Positions 25,501 through 32,537 of a stretch of 64,000 bases of DNA are shown here, piece by piece. The stretch's first letter is position 1. Every line of letters begins with the position of its first letter. The stretch is from JAFGLZ01 sp964390905 (GTDB lineage Bacteria > Planctomycetota > Phycisphaerae > UBA1845 > JAFGLZ01): contig CAYMLO010000006.1 of the NCBI GenBank assembly GCA_964390905.1, positions 1 to 64,000 on the forward strand, in the 5' to 3' direction. The notes under the pieces were generated by a model. It was not told where the DNA came from and searched no databases. It saw nothing but the letters and a program-made list of their open reading frames with translations. The translations under genes were made by a program, and so were the position numbers.

Positions 25501-25862
25501 AAGAGGTCCTTCTCGGCGAGGTGCTTCAGGAACGTGCTGCTGGCGATTCGCCCGACGGCCAGGACGTCGGCGCTTCGCGTCTTTCCTTCGTTGGCCTGAG
25601 ACGCCGGGACGACGGTCGGCTCGAGACGGGTTAGTCGCCGGACATGCTTGCTCAACTCGGAGGCGGCGTACGCCTCGAGCGGGTCGGGCCGGTCCGGAAC
25701 GACCAGCAGGATCTTGCGCGTCTTGTCGGGCCAGAAGAGATTTTCCGCCGCAGCGTCCGCCCCGACTGTGAGTTCCGTCGACAAGATCGAGGCCAGCAAG
25801 ATGCCGACAAGCCTGGTTCCCATCGTCATCAGCCGTCCGCCCTTTCGCGCATGACTTGCCAC
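22599..25862 (-). CDS. Alpha-glucuronidase-like/VCBS-propeller secreted protein
   Basis: Large exported protein (1087 aa). Start 25862 has AGGTGG six bases upstream; ATG 25829 is an alternative. Signal peptide around 15-38. Residues 48-180 match the alpha-glucuronidase/hexosaminidase N-terminal domain (LEAYAASELSKHVRRLT, VLCGADPLGVLYAVRDF). Residues 185-510 look like a TIM barrel (HILVWWCC, GMVIESPYHDGVCCTCPKC, DVILGRCIK), close in style to DUF4838 enzymes. Residues 545-950 form a beta-propeller of FG-GAP/VCBS blades with at least seven Ca-binding D-x-[DN]-x-[DN]-G loops (VDFDNDGKREI, CDLNGDGTYEI, DVDGDGQWDL, DIDGDGQVEI, DLDGDGQVEI). A beta-sandwich ends the chain. Probably attacks uronic-acid-containing glycans outside the cell. 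Sits between GH5 and beta-helix genes. Confidence 0.75.
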   Translation of the reverse strand: MASHARKGGRLMTMGTRLVGILLASILSTELTVGADAAAENLFWPDKTRKILLVVPDRPDPLEAYAASELSKHVRRLTRLEPTVVPASQANEGKTRSADVLAVGRIASSTFLKHLAEKDLFKPNTSLQGYALRIDASPGDADDKRWTAVLCGADPLGVLYAVRDFCHYHFYKDRNRVVLRPVRCELAPRIQARILSESGCNLFGKRDYGDDPRAPRLNHTFLDWLSEWKATHILVWWCCDKRYDPLWKDLIEAAHARGLKILRGLVPFRPDHEHAPAHLAVYKAGKKSTEAANCPRDPAARQWYARRVVELVTREPRIDGMVIESPYHDGVCCTCPKCAKDPMPETEMMDELFGLIRKARPDVILGRCIKRPVPDQAAAKRLAADLAPLDAHVDWYYNTFRDRAHRKRWHAIGPKCATYLRTYRSALKGQDVPKEIEFLYNDLRMSAEAGVIAHGFCYRFYGGRYGSFRVEDDVAIMKASPGKRGPLSLALVCEAAFDPFVSRQARARKIARIRALTLPDYPRKTGPKVVTAMTAGGDLPKPSKCFRYHYGIRDESFCGAQVCVDFDNDGKREIAFGSRKRRGLSMLNAADGKVIWSKAFTGDYQSVSACDLNGDGTYEILYTTSGPGRLYALDKSGKILRSWDAGDWKLGNAPVVIDGDDDGVLDGYFGTRSKYLIRLNMRDLTLIRRRPGWLQCGCHTSAMDVDGDGQWDLFAGCGDINAPIKGTLHRYDPTTLKSVWAFPTGHSAASSDPVLVDIDGDGQVEIVHSVHNYKDDPRQGVSAYETDGRRLWKVEGIAGEDSPNVWDLDGDGQVEIVGMTFGGEVYCLDAKGHVRWRKDLRPELDDRARAYMAPILCDVNGNEDLEIVVMSNGGYADPKAGQPLKANGVLFALSAKGEVLDRFDVGAARYWGHAFYCNIDDDPTMELVVSGSGGLDVIKTCGLGPNTEHFQRRRSYRRLNVIPWAYQDDYFIYRGTRYGVVHQADALVLPKDQHGYQPSGSVVTALLTLPAGCRFDRLRYRAQTPEGTGISVSLLDKHNSVLLENVKPDQPLAIASAVRIQFEFATDRKSATPTLDAYALSFCRTRP

Positions 25863-25873
25863 CTGTCCGGTCC

Positions 25874-27100
25874 TCAGAATTCCTGGAGCAGGGCGAGCAT
25901 CTTTCGGTCCAGCTTGTGGCCCTTGCAGGTCTCATACTTCACGTCGGATCGGCGGCTGTCGAGCACGCCGAACGTGCCGCGCAGCTCCCACAGGGCATAT
26001 CCCCATCCCGCTTCCTTCCAGAGCGACAGCGCGTCACGCATCCAGGCCAGCGTGACGTCGTGGGGCGTTTGGTTGTGGACGCCGCACTCTCCCACGTGGA
26101 CCGGGGCGCCCTTGGCTTCCAGCCCCTTCCAAGGGTCAATCAGCTCTCGACGGAGACGCGGCTTGTTCCAACGCCCGCAGCCCAGGAGGGTTCCCATCAA
26201 GGGGTGCTTGAAGTCCCTCTGTTTGACCAACAGCGGCCAGGTGGGCGGGGTCCTGTTGGTCAGCCAGGGCGGGCCGTCGGCGGTCCACGAAGCGCGATAG
26301 TGGGTCAACCCCACCGGATCATACCCGCGCGTGCCGTGCACGAGCCCCAGATCGGCGAGGCCAAGGACAGGTTTCCGACCGACGTTGAGACCGTCCACGA
26401 CGATCAGCCGGTCCGGATCGACCTGCCGGATCGCCGCCACCAACGCCTGGACGACCTGTTCGTAGTCGCGCTCGGTGATCAGGAAGGCGGCGAATTCCGG
26501 AAGCTGCGCCTGCAGCGCCCTGGTCAGTGCCTCGTCGGCGAGGGCAAAGGGGGGCTCGTTGAGCAGGTTGAAGCTGAGCTGCCCCCCGGGGATGCCTTTG
26601 TAGCGCCGCGCGAAGTGCTGCCAGTGATAGATGGCGGCGTCCAGGGCCTTCTGTCTCTGCTTGGCCGGACCGTGGAAGAGCAGTGCGGGCTCGGCGTCCG
26701 CCTGGGTGATGCAGTATCCAGGGATCCGATGGAAGTTCAGGCTGACGTGAATGCCATGTTGCCGGCCCAGCTCGACGGCCTGGTCGATGTACTCGAGGGG
26801 GCTCTCGTCGATCTTCATCCAGTTCCGGCGATCGCTCCAGTTCCAATAGGTCAGGGGCAGTCGGACGAAGTTGAATCCCCAGTCGGCCATCAGCTCGAAG
26901 TCCAGCGCTGAGAAGGGCCCGGGCTTCCTGCCCCAGCCGAACATCTCCTGGAGGTTGAACCCGCGCCAGCGCGGGATGTTGGCGGCGTCGGGATCCTTGC
27001 GCCGTTTCGTCGCCCGTTTTGCGCTGGCCGCCAGTCCCTCTCGCGCCGAGGCGCCCAACGCCGAGACTGCCGTGGTCGCTAGGAATTCTCTTCGTCGCAT
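25874..27100 (-). CDS. Tat-exported glycoside hydrolase family 5-like enzyme
   Basis: Putative endo-glycanase of 408 aa. Twin-arginine signal at 1-25 (MRRREFLATTAVSALG). The GH5 fold markers are clear: RGFNLQEMFGW near the start of the barrel, FNFVRLPLTYWNWSD, HGIHVSLNFHRIPGY, the acid/base Glu in NLLNEPPFA (about 179), and the nucleophile Glu in VHVGECGVHN (about 340), followed by GWGYALWELRG. Length suits a single-domain GH5 cellulase/mannanase. It overlaps the MFS gene by 22 bases and precedes the VCBS protein by 11, so it belongs to a carbohydrate-use operon. Substrate not deducible. Confidence 0.88.
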   Translation of the reverse strand: MRRREFLATTAVSALGASAREGLAASAKRATKRRKDPDAANIPRWRGFNLQEMFGWGRKPGPFSALDFELMADWGFNFVRLPLTYWNWSDRRNWMKIDESPLEYIDQAVELGRQHGIHVSLNFHRIPGYCITQADAEPALLFHGPAKQRQKALDAAIYHWQHFARRYKGIPGGQLSFNLLNEPPFALADEALTRALQAQLPEFAAFLITERDYEQVVQALVAAIRQVDPDRLIVVDGLNVGRKPVLGLADLGLVHGTRGYDPVGLTHYRASWTADGPPWLTNRTPPTWPLLVKQRDFKHPLMGTLLGCGRWNKPRLRRELIDPWKGLEAKGAPVHVGECGVHNQTPHDVTLAWMRDALSLWKEAGWGYALWELRGTFGVLDSRRSDVKYETCKGHKLDRKMLALLQEF

Positions 27101-28422
27101 GCGTTACTCGCTTGCTGGTCAGTTTCTGTGCCTACGGAGGCGCCCGCGGAGCTTTTCGCGCGATGCGCGACGACGGTGTCGAACGCGAGCAGCGCCGACA
27201 GCCCAATCAACGGGAGCACGCCGAGCAGCACAAAGATCAGATGATAGTGGCCCGTCGCGTCGATGTACTTGCCGATCAGGGGGTTGACGGTCGCGCCGAT
27301 GACGTTGCCGAACGCGCCCAGGATGCCGGCGACCAACCCGACGCTGGCGAACGAGATGTCCTGCAGCGCCGCCAGGTAGTTGGCCGACACGGACATGATT
27401 CCGATCGCGGCCAGGGTCAGCAGGGCGATGCAGGCGTAATCGCTGCTGACGTAACCGGCCATCACGGCGGGCAGGATGAGCATGGCCCCGATGCAGACGG
27501 TCGTCCCGCGTGCGCGGCGGATGGACTGGCCTCGAAGCGTGAGATACTTGACCAGGCCGCCGCCGCCGATATTGCCGATGTCGGCGCCGAGGTAGATCGG
27601 CGTGGCCACCAATCCCGCCGTCAAAAAGGCGAACCCGCGCTGGTCGTGCATGTACTTGGGGATCCAGTCGGCGCAGAAATACCAGCAGGGGTTGATGGTC
27701 GCGGACACGAGCATCAGCAGCCAGAAGCCAGGATGCGTCAACGTGACGACGAGCTGTCTGGTCAGCGGCGGGCCGGCGGAGGGTGACGGTTGCGGCACGC
27801 CGTTGGGCTGATCATCGCGCTCGAGCGCCCCCGGGCGTCGGGTTGCCCGCCACCACAGGACGAGCCAGAGGGCCCCCAGCGCGCCGATCACGAAAAAGGC
27901 GACCCGCCAACCGAAGGCGTTGGCGATCGGCGTGATGATGAGCGGGGCGATCAGGGCGCCGGCGGCCGAGCCGCTGGTGAAGACGCCGTTGGCCAACCCG
28001 CGATCCTCTGGCGGGAGCATATTCGCGGTGACACGCAATGCGCAGGGCCAGTTGAACGCCTCGCCCAGGCCCAGGACGCGACGGGTCCAGGCCAGTGCGC
28101 CGGGCCCGGCGACGAAGGCGGCCGCCGCCCCGGCAGCCGACCAGATCCCCACGGCGAAACCATACACCAACCGAACGTTGAACCGGTCGGCCAGGTAACC
28201 GGCTGGAATCTGCATGATTGCGTAGGTCCAACGAAACGCCGAGAGCAGCTCGCCGAACTCCTCGTTGGACAGATGGAATTCCTCGCAGATCTTCGTCCCG
28301 CAGATCGACATCGTCTGACGGTCGAGGTAGTTCAGAACCGTTGCCAGAAAGAGAATCCCGCAGATGTACCACTTCCACATGCCACGTCTGCCCGGGCGGC
28401 CTGCATAGTCCACGTAGTCCAT
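27079..28422 (-). CDS. MFS transporter, ACS/hexuronate-type
   Basis: Twelve-helix major facilitator protein of 447 aa. The ATG at 28422 has GGAG upstream and starts right before the first helix; the open frame extends further back but that part has no membrane pattern. Seen: helix 1 with VLNYLDRQTMSICG, the LDR motif of the anion:cation symporter family, then AIMQIPAGYLADRFNVRLVYG (loop 2-3 motif A) and DRGLANGVFTSGSAAGALIAPL. Family members such as ExuT and GudP carry hexuronates or sugar acids with protons. First gene of the operon with GH5, glucuronidase-like and beta-helix genes; import of uronic acids released by them is a sensible inference. Confidence 0.88.
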   Translation of the reverse strand: MDYVDYAGRPGRRGMWKWYICGILFLATVLNYLDRQTMSICGTKICEEFHLSNEEFGELLSAFRWTYAIMQIPAGYLADRFNVRLVYGFAVGIWSAAGAAAAFVAGPGALAWTRRVLGLGEAFNWPCALRVTANMLPPEDRGLANGVFTSGSAAGALIAPLIITPIANAFGWRVAFFVIGALGALWLVLWWRATRRPGALERDDQPNGVPQPSPSAGPPLTRQLVVTLTHPGFWLLMLVSATINPCWYFCADWIPKYMHDQRGFAFLTAGLVATPIYLGADIGNIGGGGLVKYLTLRGQSIRRARGTTVCIGAMLILPAVMAGYVSSDYACIALLTLAAIGIMSVSANYLAALQDISFASVGLVAGILGAFGNVIGATVNPLIGKYIDATGHYHLIFVLLGVLPLIGLSALLAFDTVVAHRAKSSAGASVGTETDQQASNACDEENS

Positions 28423-28621
28423 GTCGGGATCTCCGCGGGAGCAGAATAGCCCTGCCGCTGCATGGATTGCAACAGCGCGGTCAAGTCTGCAGATGCCCAT
28501 CAGCCCTGGTTTAGGGGGATTTCGTTGGCGACAGCCCCCCCGTTTGGGTACAGTAACGACAGCAAGACAGCGAGGGCATTTCACCGTTCGCAATCCTATC
28601 CGTTCGAACCGGAGACCGGTC

Positions 28622-31600
28622 ATGCGTCGGGAAAGAGCAACCCCCAACCGACCGTGTGTGGTGCTTGTCGTCTGGTTGTTGTCGCTGGGTGTCAGCGCCA
28701 ACGCCGCATCAGGCGACACGCTCTTCGAGGACAACTTCGACACCAACCCGTGTGGTCGCTGGCAGATCTACTACGGCGACTGCAGCACGGATGCCGGGTG
28801 CACCGTCTACTACTACACCGGCGCGCAGGACGCGTGCGGGAGCACTTGGGGCTACGCCTACCGCGAGTACGACGGCGATCGCTGCATGGTGAATACGTCG
28901 TTCACCACCGATGGGTATACGAATCTCAAGCTACGGTTCTGGTACAAGAACGACAGCGGCGCGAGCGTCAGTGTGGCCGTCAAGCAGGACGGGGCCTGGA
29001 CGGGCGAGCTGACCGAGGTCGGGACGGCTTCGTCGTGGACCCAGAAGCAAGTCAACCTGAGCGGCGTGATCACGGGCGTGCGCTTCAAGCTGAAAGGGGG
29101 CAGCGGGCAGACGCGGCGTTTGGACTGCGTCTCGATTGTGGGGGATCCCGATTGCTCGCCCGCGGTTGAGATCACCCAGCATCCGTCCGACCTGGCGGTG
29201 TGCCCGGGTCAGACGGCGGTCTTCACCGTGGCGGCGACGGGCAGCAACCTGACGTACCAGTGGCAGAAGAACGGCGGCGATCTGAGCGACGGCGGGGACA
29301 TCTCGGGCGCGACGACCGATACGCTGCAGATCGCCAATGCCGAGGTCGCCGACAGCGGGAACTACCGCTGCGTCGTGACGGGCGATTGCGGCACGGCGAC
29401 CTCGAACGCCGCGACGCTGACGGTGGACACCGCGCCGACGATCACGCAGCAGCCGACGTCGCAAGAAGTCCGTCTGGGCGAGACGGCGGTCTTCACGATT
29501 GCCGCGATCGGCTCGGGGACGGTCACGTGCCAGTGGCAGAAGAACGGCGAAGACCTGAGCGACGGCGGCGACGTCTCCGGCGTCACGACAGACACCTTGC
29601 AGATTGCCAACGCCGAGTCATCCGACGAGGGTAACTACCGCTGCGTCGTGACGGACGACTGCGGCGTCGCGATCTCGGATGAGGCGGTGCTGGCGGTTTC
29701 GGTGGTGTTGTTCGAGGACAACTTCGACAGCAACCCCTGCGGCCGATGGGCGATGTACTACGACGATTGGAGCGACGCCGGTTGCACCGTGTACTACGAG
29801 ACGGGCACGCAGGACGCGTGCGGCAGCTCGTGGGGCTACGCGTACCGAAGCTACAACGGCAATCGGTGGATGGTGAGCCCGTCCTTCACCACGGCCGACT
29901 ACACCAATCTGAAGTTGGCGTTCTACTGCTGGAACGACAGCGGCGCGAGCATCGAGGCCCAGGTGTTGCGAAACGGGAACTGGGTCTCCGTGGCCAACGT
30001 GGGCGCCGTCGGATCGTGGCAGAAGACGGAGGTCGACCTGACCGGGACGATCACCGGCGTGAGGTTCCACTTCGTCGGGGGCAGTGACGACACCCGCCGG
30101 CTCGACTGCGTCTCGATCGTCGGCGAGCCGGCCTGCTCGCCTGCCGTGGAGATCACGCAGCATCCGAGCGACCTCGGGGCTTGCCCGGGCGATACGGCCA
30201 TCTTCAACGTGACAGCAACGGGCAGCAACCTGACCTATCAATGGCAGAAGGATGGGGAGAACCTGAGCGACGGCGGCGACATTTCGGGCGTGACCACGTC
30301 GACGCTGCAGATCGCCAACGCCGAACCGGCCGACAACGGGGACTATCGCTGCGTGGTGACGGGCGACTGCGGCACGGTCGTTTCGAACGCGGCGATGCTG
30401 TCGGTGAGCGCCGTGCCGACCATCACGCAACAGCCCGAGTCGCAGGAGGAGTGCCTGGGCAACACCGCGACGTTCACCGTGGCCGTCGTCGGTGCGGGTA
30501 CCCTAACGTACCAGTGGCAGAAGGACGGGGGCGACCTGAGCGACGGTGGCGACATCTCGGGCGCGACCACGGCGACCTTGCAGATTGCCGACGTCGAGCC
30601 CGATGATGGGGGCATCTATTGCTGCGTGGTGACCGACGCGTGTGGGACGATCGCCTCGGACGACGCGGCGCTGACCGTGTTGACGGAGTGCCTCAGTGTC
30701 AGCCCAAGCGGCCATTACGTCACCTACAAGGGCCAGCCGTTGCTGTTCGCCGGTGACAGCGGCACGCAATGCGCGACGCAGAACAGCAATCTTGACCATC
30801 GGGAGTGGATCGACGATTGTGCAGCTCGGGGGATCCGCGCTATCCACGTCTGGTCCTTCCTGGCTGCCCGACAGAAACAGGACGGCAGCGTCATCGAGAA
30901 TCGGTGGGGATACGTCTACCCGTGCGTGACGCCTTGGGCGCGGCACACCTCCGGCGCGTTGGCGAATGATCAGCTCTATCAATGGGACCTGCAGAGCTAC
31001 GACGACGGGCCGGACGGTGATTTGACGCATTATTGGTCGCGGATGCGCGACATGTGCAGCTACGCCAAGAGCAAGGACGTGCTGGTGGGCTACACCGTGT
31101 TCACCGGTTGGATCAAGGGCAACCATGACGCCTGGGAGTATCACCCGTTCAACACCGAGAACGGCGGGCACCTGACGACCAACCTGCCCGACGGCGTGAG
31201 GATCGCCACGCCCGGGACTGAGGTCTGGCAGCAGACGTGGAGCGACGGCTGGTCGAACGCCAAGAAGACGCAGTGGGTGTGGGAGCGGCTGGCCATCAAG
31301 GCCATCGACGACCTCGGGCAGTTCGGTAACGTCTTTTTCGTGTTCTTCGACGAGCATTCATACGACGAAGGCAACATGGGCGATCACTTCAGGGACTTCT
31401 TCAGGTCTCGTGGCCAGATGTGGATGGACTGGTCCAATCGCCGCTCGACCGTGGACCTGGTGATGAGCAGCACGTTTGGCGGGGACGACAAGAACGCGAA
31501 CGCCGTGTCGGGTTTTACCGCCACGCCCACGAAGCCCTACTTCTTCCTGGAGGGCGAGCCCTACATGGGCGACGGCGTGAGGACCGCCGTCTGGACCTTT

Positions 31601-32392
31601 ACGACGGGTGGGGGGAGCTACTTCTTCCACGCCGACGCCGGTCAGGAAACGGACCAGACGGGCATTATGGGCTACGACCCCTACGTGCCCGGCGGCGACA
31701 AGGGGATGTACAAGCGGGATTGGCTGGGCTACGCCAGCCGACTGTTCAACGAGCACGTCTACGAGCTCGACACGATGGCGCCGCACAACGAGCTGAGCGA
31801 CTCGGGCACGTGTTGTCTGGCCGACCCGGGGCGGGAGTACGTTGTCTATTCGAAGACCGGCTCCTCGACGACATTCAACGTCAACCTGAGCGCAGCGGCC
31901 GGCCAGACGTTCAATTGCCGCTTCTACAACCCGCGCACCGGCGCCTTCGGGTCGACCTTCCAGCGGACAGGCGGCGGGACCGAGTCGTTCACCAAGCCGG
32001 ATTCGGACGACTGGGCGCTGCATGTCGCCTTGCCGATGCTGCCCTTGACGCTGACCGAGACCAACGGCGTGTGGGGGGACGTGGACGTCCAGCCCGAGCC
32101 GGACGATCCCGAGGACATCCAGTTCCCGGCTGGCACCGAGGTGACGCTGACGGCCCTCCCGGTCGAGGGCAAGTCGTTCAGGCACTGGCAGATCTTTGAC
32201 CCCGGTCACCCCAACGACGCCAACTACGCGACCCTCGACGCCAACGACACCACGACGATCGTCATGGACACCGACCTGCACGTGAACGCCGTCTGGAAGT
32301 GCGGCGGTGTGGCGAAATTGCTCCTGCCGCTGATGCTGGGCGCGCTGGGCCTGATGACCTTGGCGGGTCGTCGATGTCGGCGCCAGGCTTGA
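28622..32392 (+). CDS. Large surface protein: CBM-like/Ig repeats plus glycosidase-like barrel
   Basis: 1256 aa from ATG 28622; the frame is open further upstream but a signal peptide (12-31) follows this ATG. Order: jelly-roll module (about 33-180, LFEDNFDTNPCGRW), two Ig-like domains (182-270 and 272-358, with YQWQKNG and GNYRCVVTGDCG), then the same set again (module 362-508, Ig 510-598 and 600-688). Next a TIM-barrel glycosidase-like domain (about 690-1060, HYVTYKGQPLLFAGDSG, AIHVWSF) related in style to apiosidase/DUF4038 enzymes, a beta region, an InlB-type repeat ending DTDLHVNAVWK, and a C-terminal hydrophobic helix with basic tail (1230-1256, ending GRRCRRQA). Probably anchored at the surface and binding glycans. 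Divergent from the MFS operon. Confidence 0.8.
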   Translation: MRRERATPNRPCVVLVVWLLSLGVSANAASGDTLFEDNFDTNPCGRWQIYYGDCSTDAGCTVYYYTGAQDACGSTWGYAYREYDGDRCMVNTSFTTDGYTNLKLRFWYKNDSGASVSVAVKQDGAWTGELTEVGTASSWTQKQVNLSGVITGVRFKLKGGSGQTRRLDCVSIVGDPDCSPAVEITQHPSDLAVCPGQTAVFTVAATGSNLTYQWQKNGGDLSDGGDISGATTDTLQIANAEVADSGNYRCVVTGDCGTATSNAATLTVDTAPTITQQPTSQEVRLGETAVFTIAAIGSGTVTCQWQKNGEDLSDGGDVSGVTTDTLQIANAESSDEGNYRCVVTDDCGVAISDEAVLAVSVVLFEDNFDSNPCGRWAMYYDDWSDAGCTVYYETGTQDACGSSWGYAYRSYNGNRWMVSPSFTTADYTNLKLAFYCWNDSGASIEAQVLRNGNWVSVANVGAVGSWQKTEVDLTGTITGVRFHFVGGSDDTRRLDCVSIVGEPACSPAVEITQHPSDLGACPGDTAIFNVTATGSNLTYQWQKDGENLSDGGDISGVTTSTLQIANAEPADNGDYRCVVTGDCGTVVSNAAMLSVSAVPTITQQPESQEECLGNTATFTVAVVGAGTLTYQWQKDGGDLSDGGDISGATTATLQIADVEPDDGGIYCCVVTDACGTIASDDAALTVLTECLSVSPSGHYVTYKGQPLLFAGDSGTQCATQNSNLDHREWIDDCAARGIRAIHVWSFLAARQKQDGSVIENRWGYVYPCVTPWARHTSGALANDQLYQWDLQSYDDGPDGDLTHYWSRMRDMCSYAKSKDVLVGYTVFTGWIKGNHDAWEYHPFNTENGGHLTTNLPDGVRIATPGTEVWQQTWSDGWSNAKKTQWVWERLAIKAIDDLGQFGNVFFVFFDEHSYDEGNMGDHFRDFFRSRGQMWMDWSNRRSTVDLVMSSTFGGDDKNANAVSGFTATPTKPYFFLEGEPYMGDGVRTAVWTFTTGGGSYFFHADAGQETDQTGIMGYDPYVPGGDKGMYKRDWLGYASRLFNEHVYELDTMAPHNELSDSGTCCLADPGREYVVYSKTGSSTTFNVNLSAAAGQTFNCRFYNPRTGAFGSTFQRTGGGTESFTKPDSDDWALHVALPMLPLTLTETNGVWGDVDVQPEPDDPEDIQFPAGTEVTLTALPVEGKSFRHWQIFDPGHPNDANYATLDANDTTTIVMDTDLHVNAVWKCGGVAKLLLPLMLGALGLMTLAGRRCRRQA
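28711..30685 (+). repeat. Tandem duplication of a CBM-like + Ig + Ig block
   Basis: Two copies of about 985 bases (28711-29700 and 29701-30685) each encode one jelly-roll module and two Ig-like domains. Near-identical stretches include LFEDNFD-NPCGRW, VEITQHPSDL, SNLTYQWQK and PTITQQP. The copies have diverged by substitutions and short indels. Confidence 0.85.
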
Positions 32393-32453
32393 GGTCAGCA
32401 TCATGAGCAGGGGGGCGTGGCCTGATCCGTCCGACCGTCCGACCTCCCATGCA

Positions 32454-32482
32454 TTGAGTCGCGCCGTCCCAGGCCCTATGAT
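32454..32482 (+). promoter_or_regulatory. Putative sigma-70 promoter
   Basis: TTGAGT (32454-32459), exact 17-base spacer, TATGAT (32477-32482), five of six match at -10. Placed 55 bases before the DUF1638-hydantoinase gene, in the only gap between it and the Ig-repeat gene. Confidence 0.6.
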
Positions 32483-32537
32483 CGACGGGGTAGGCAGCCG
32501 ATAGGGGAAGCCGCCGGCCCGTTCGGTCGATGCGGCT

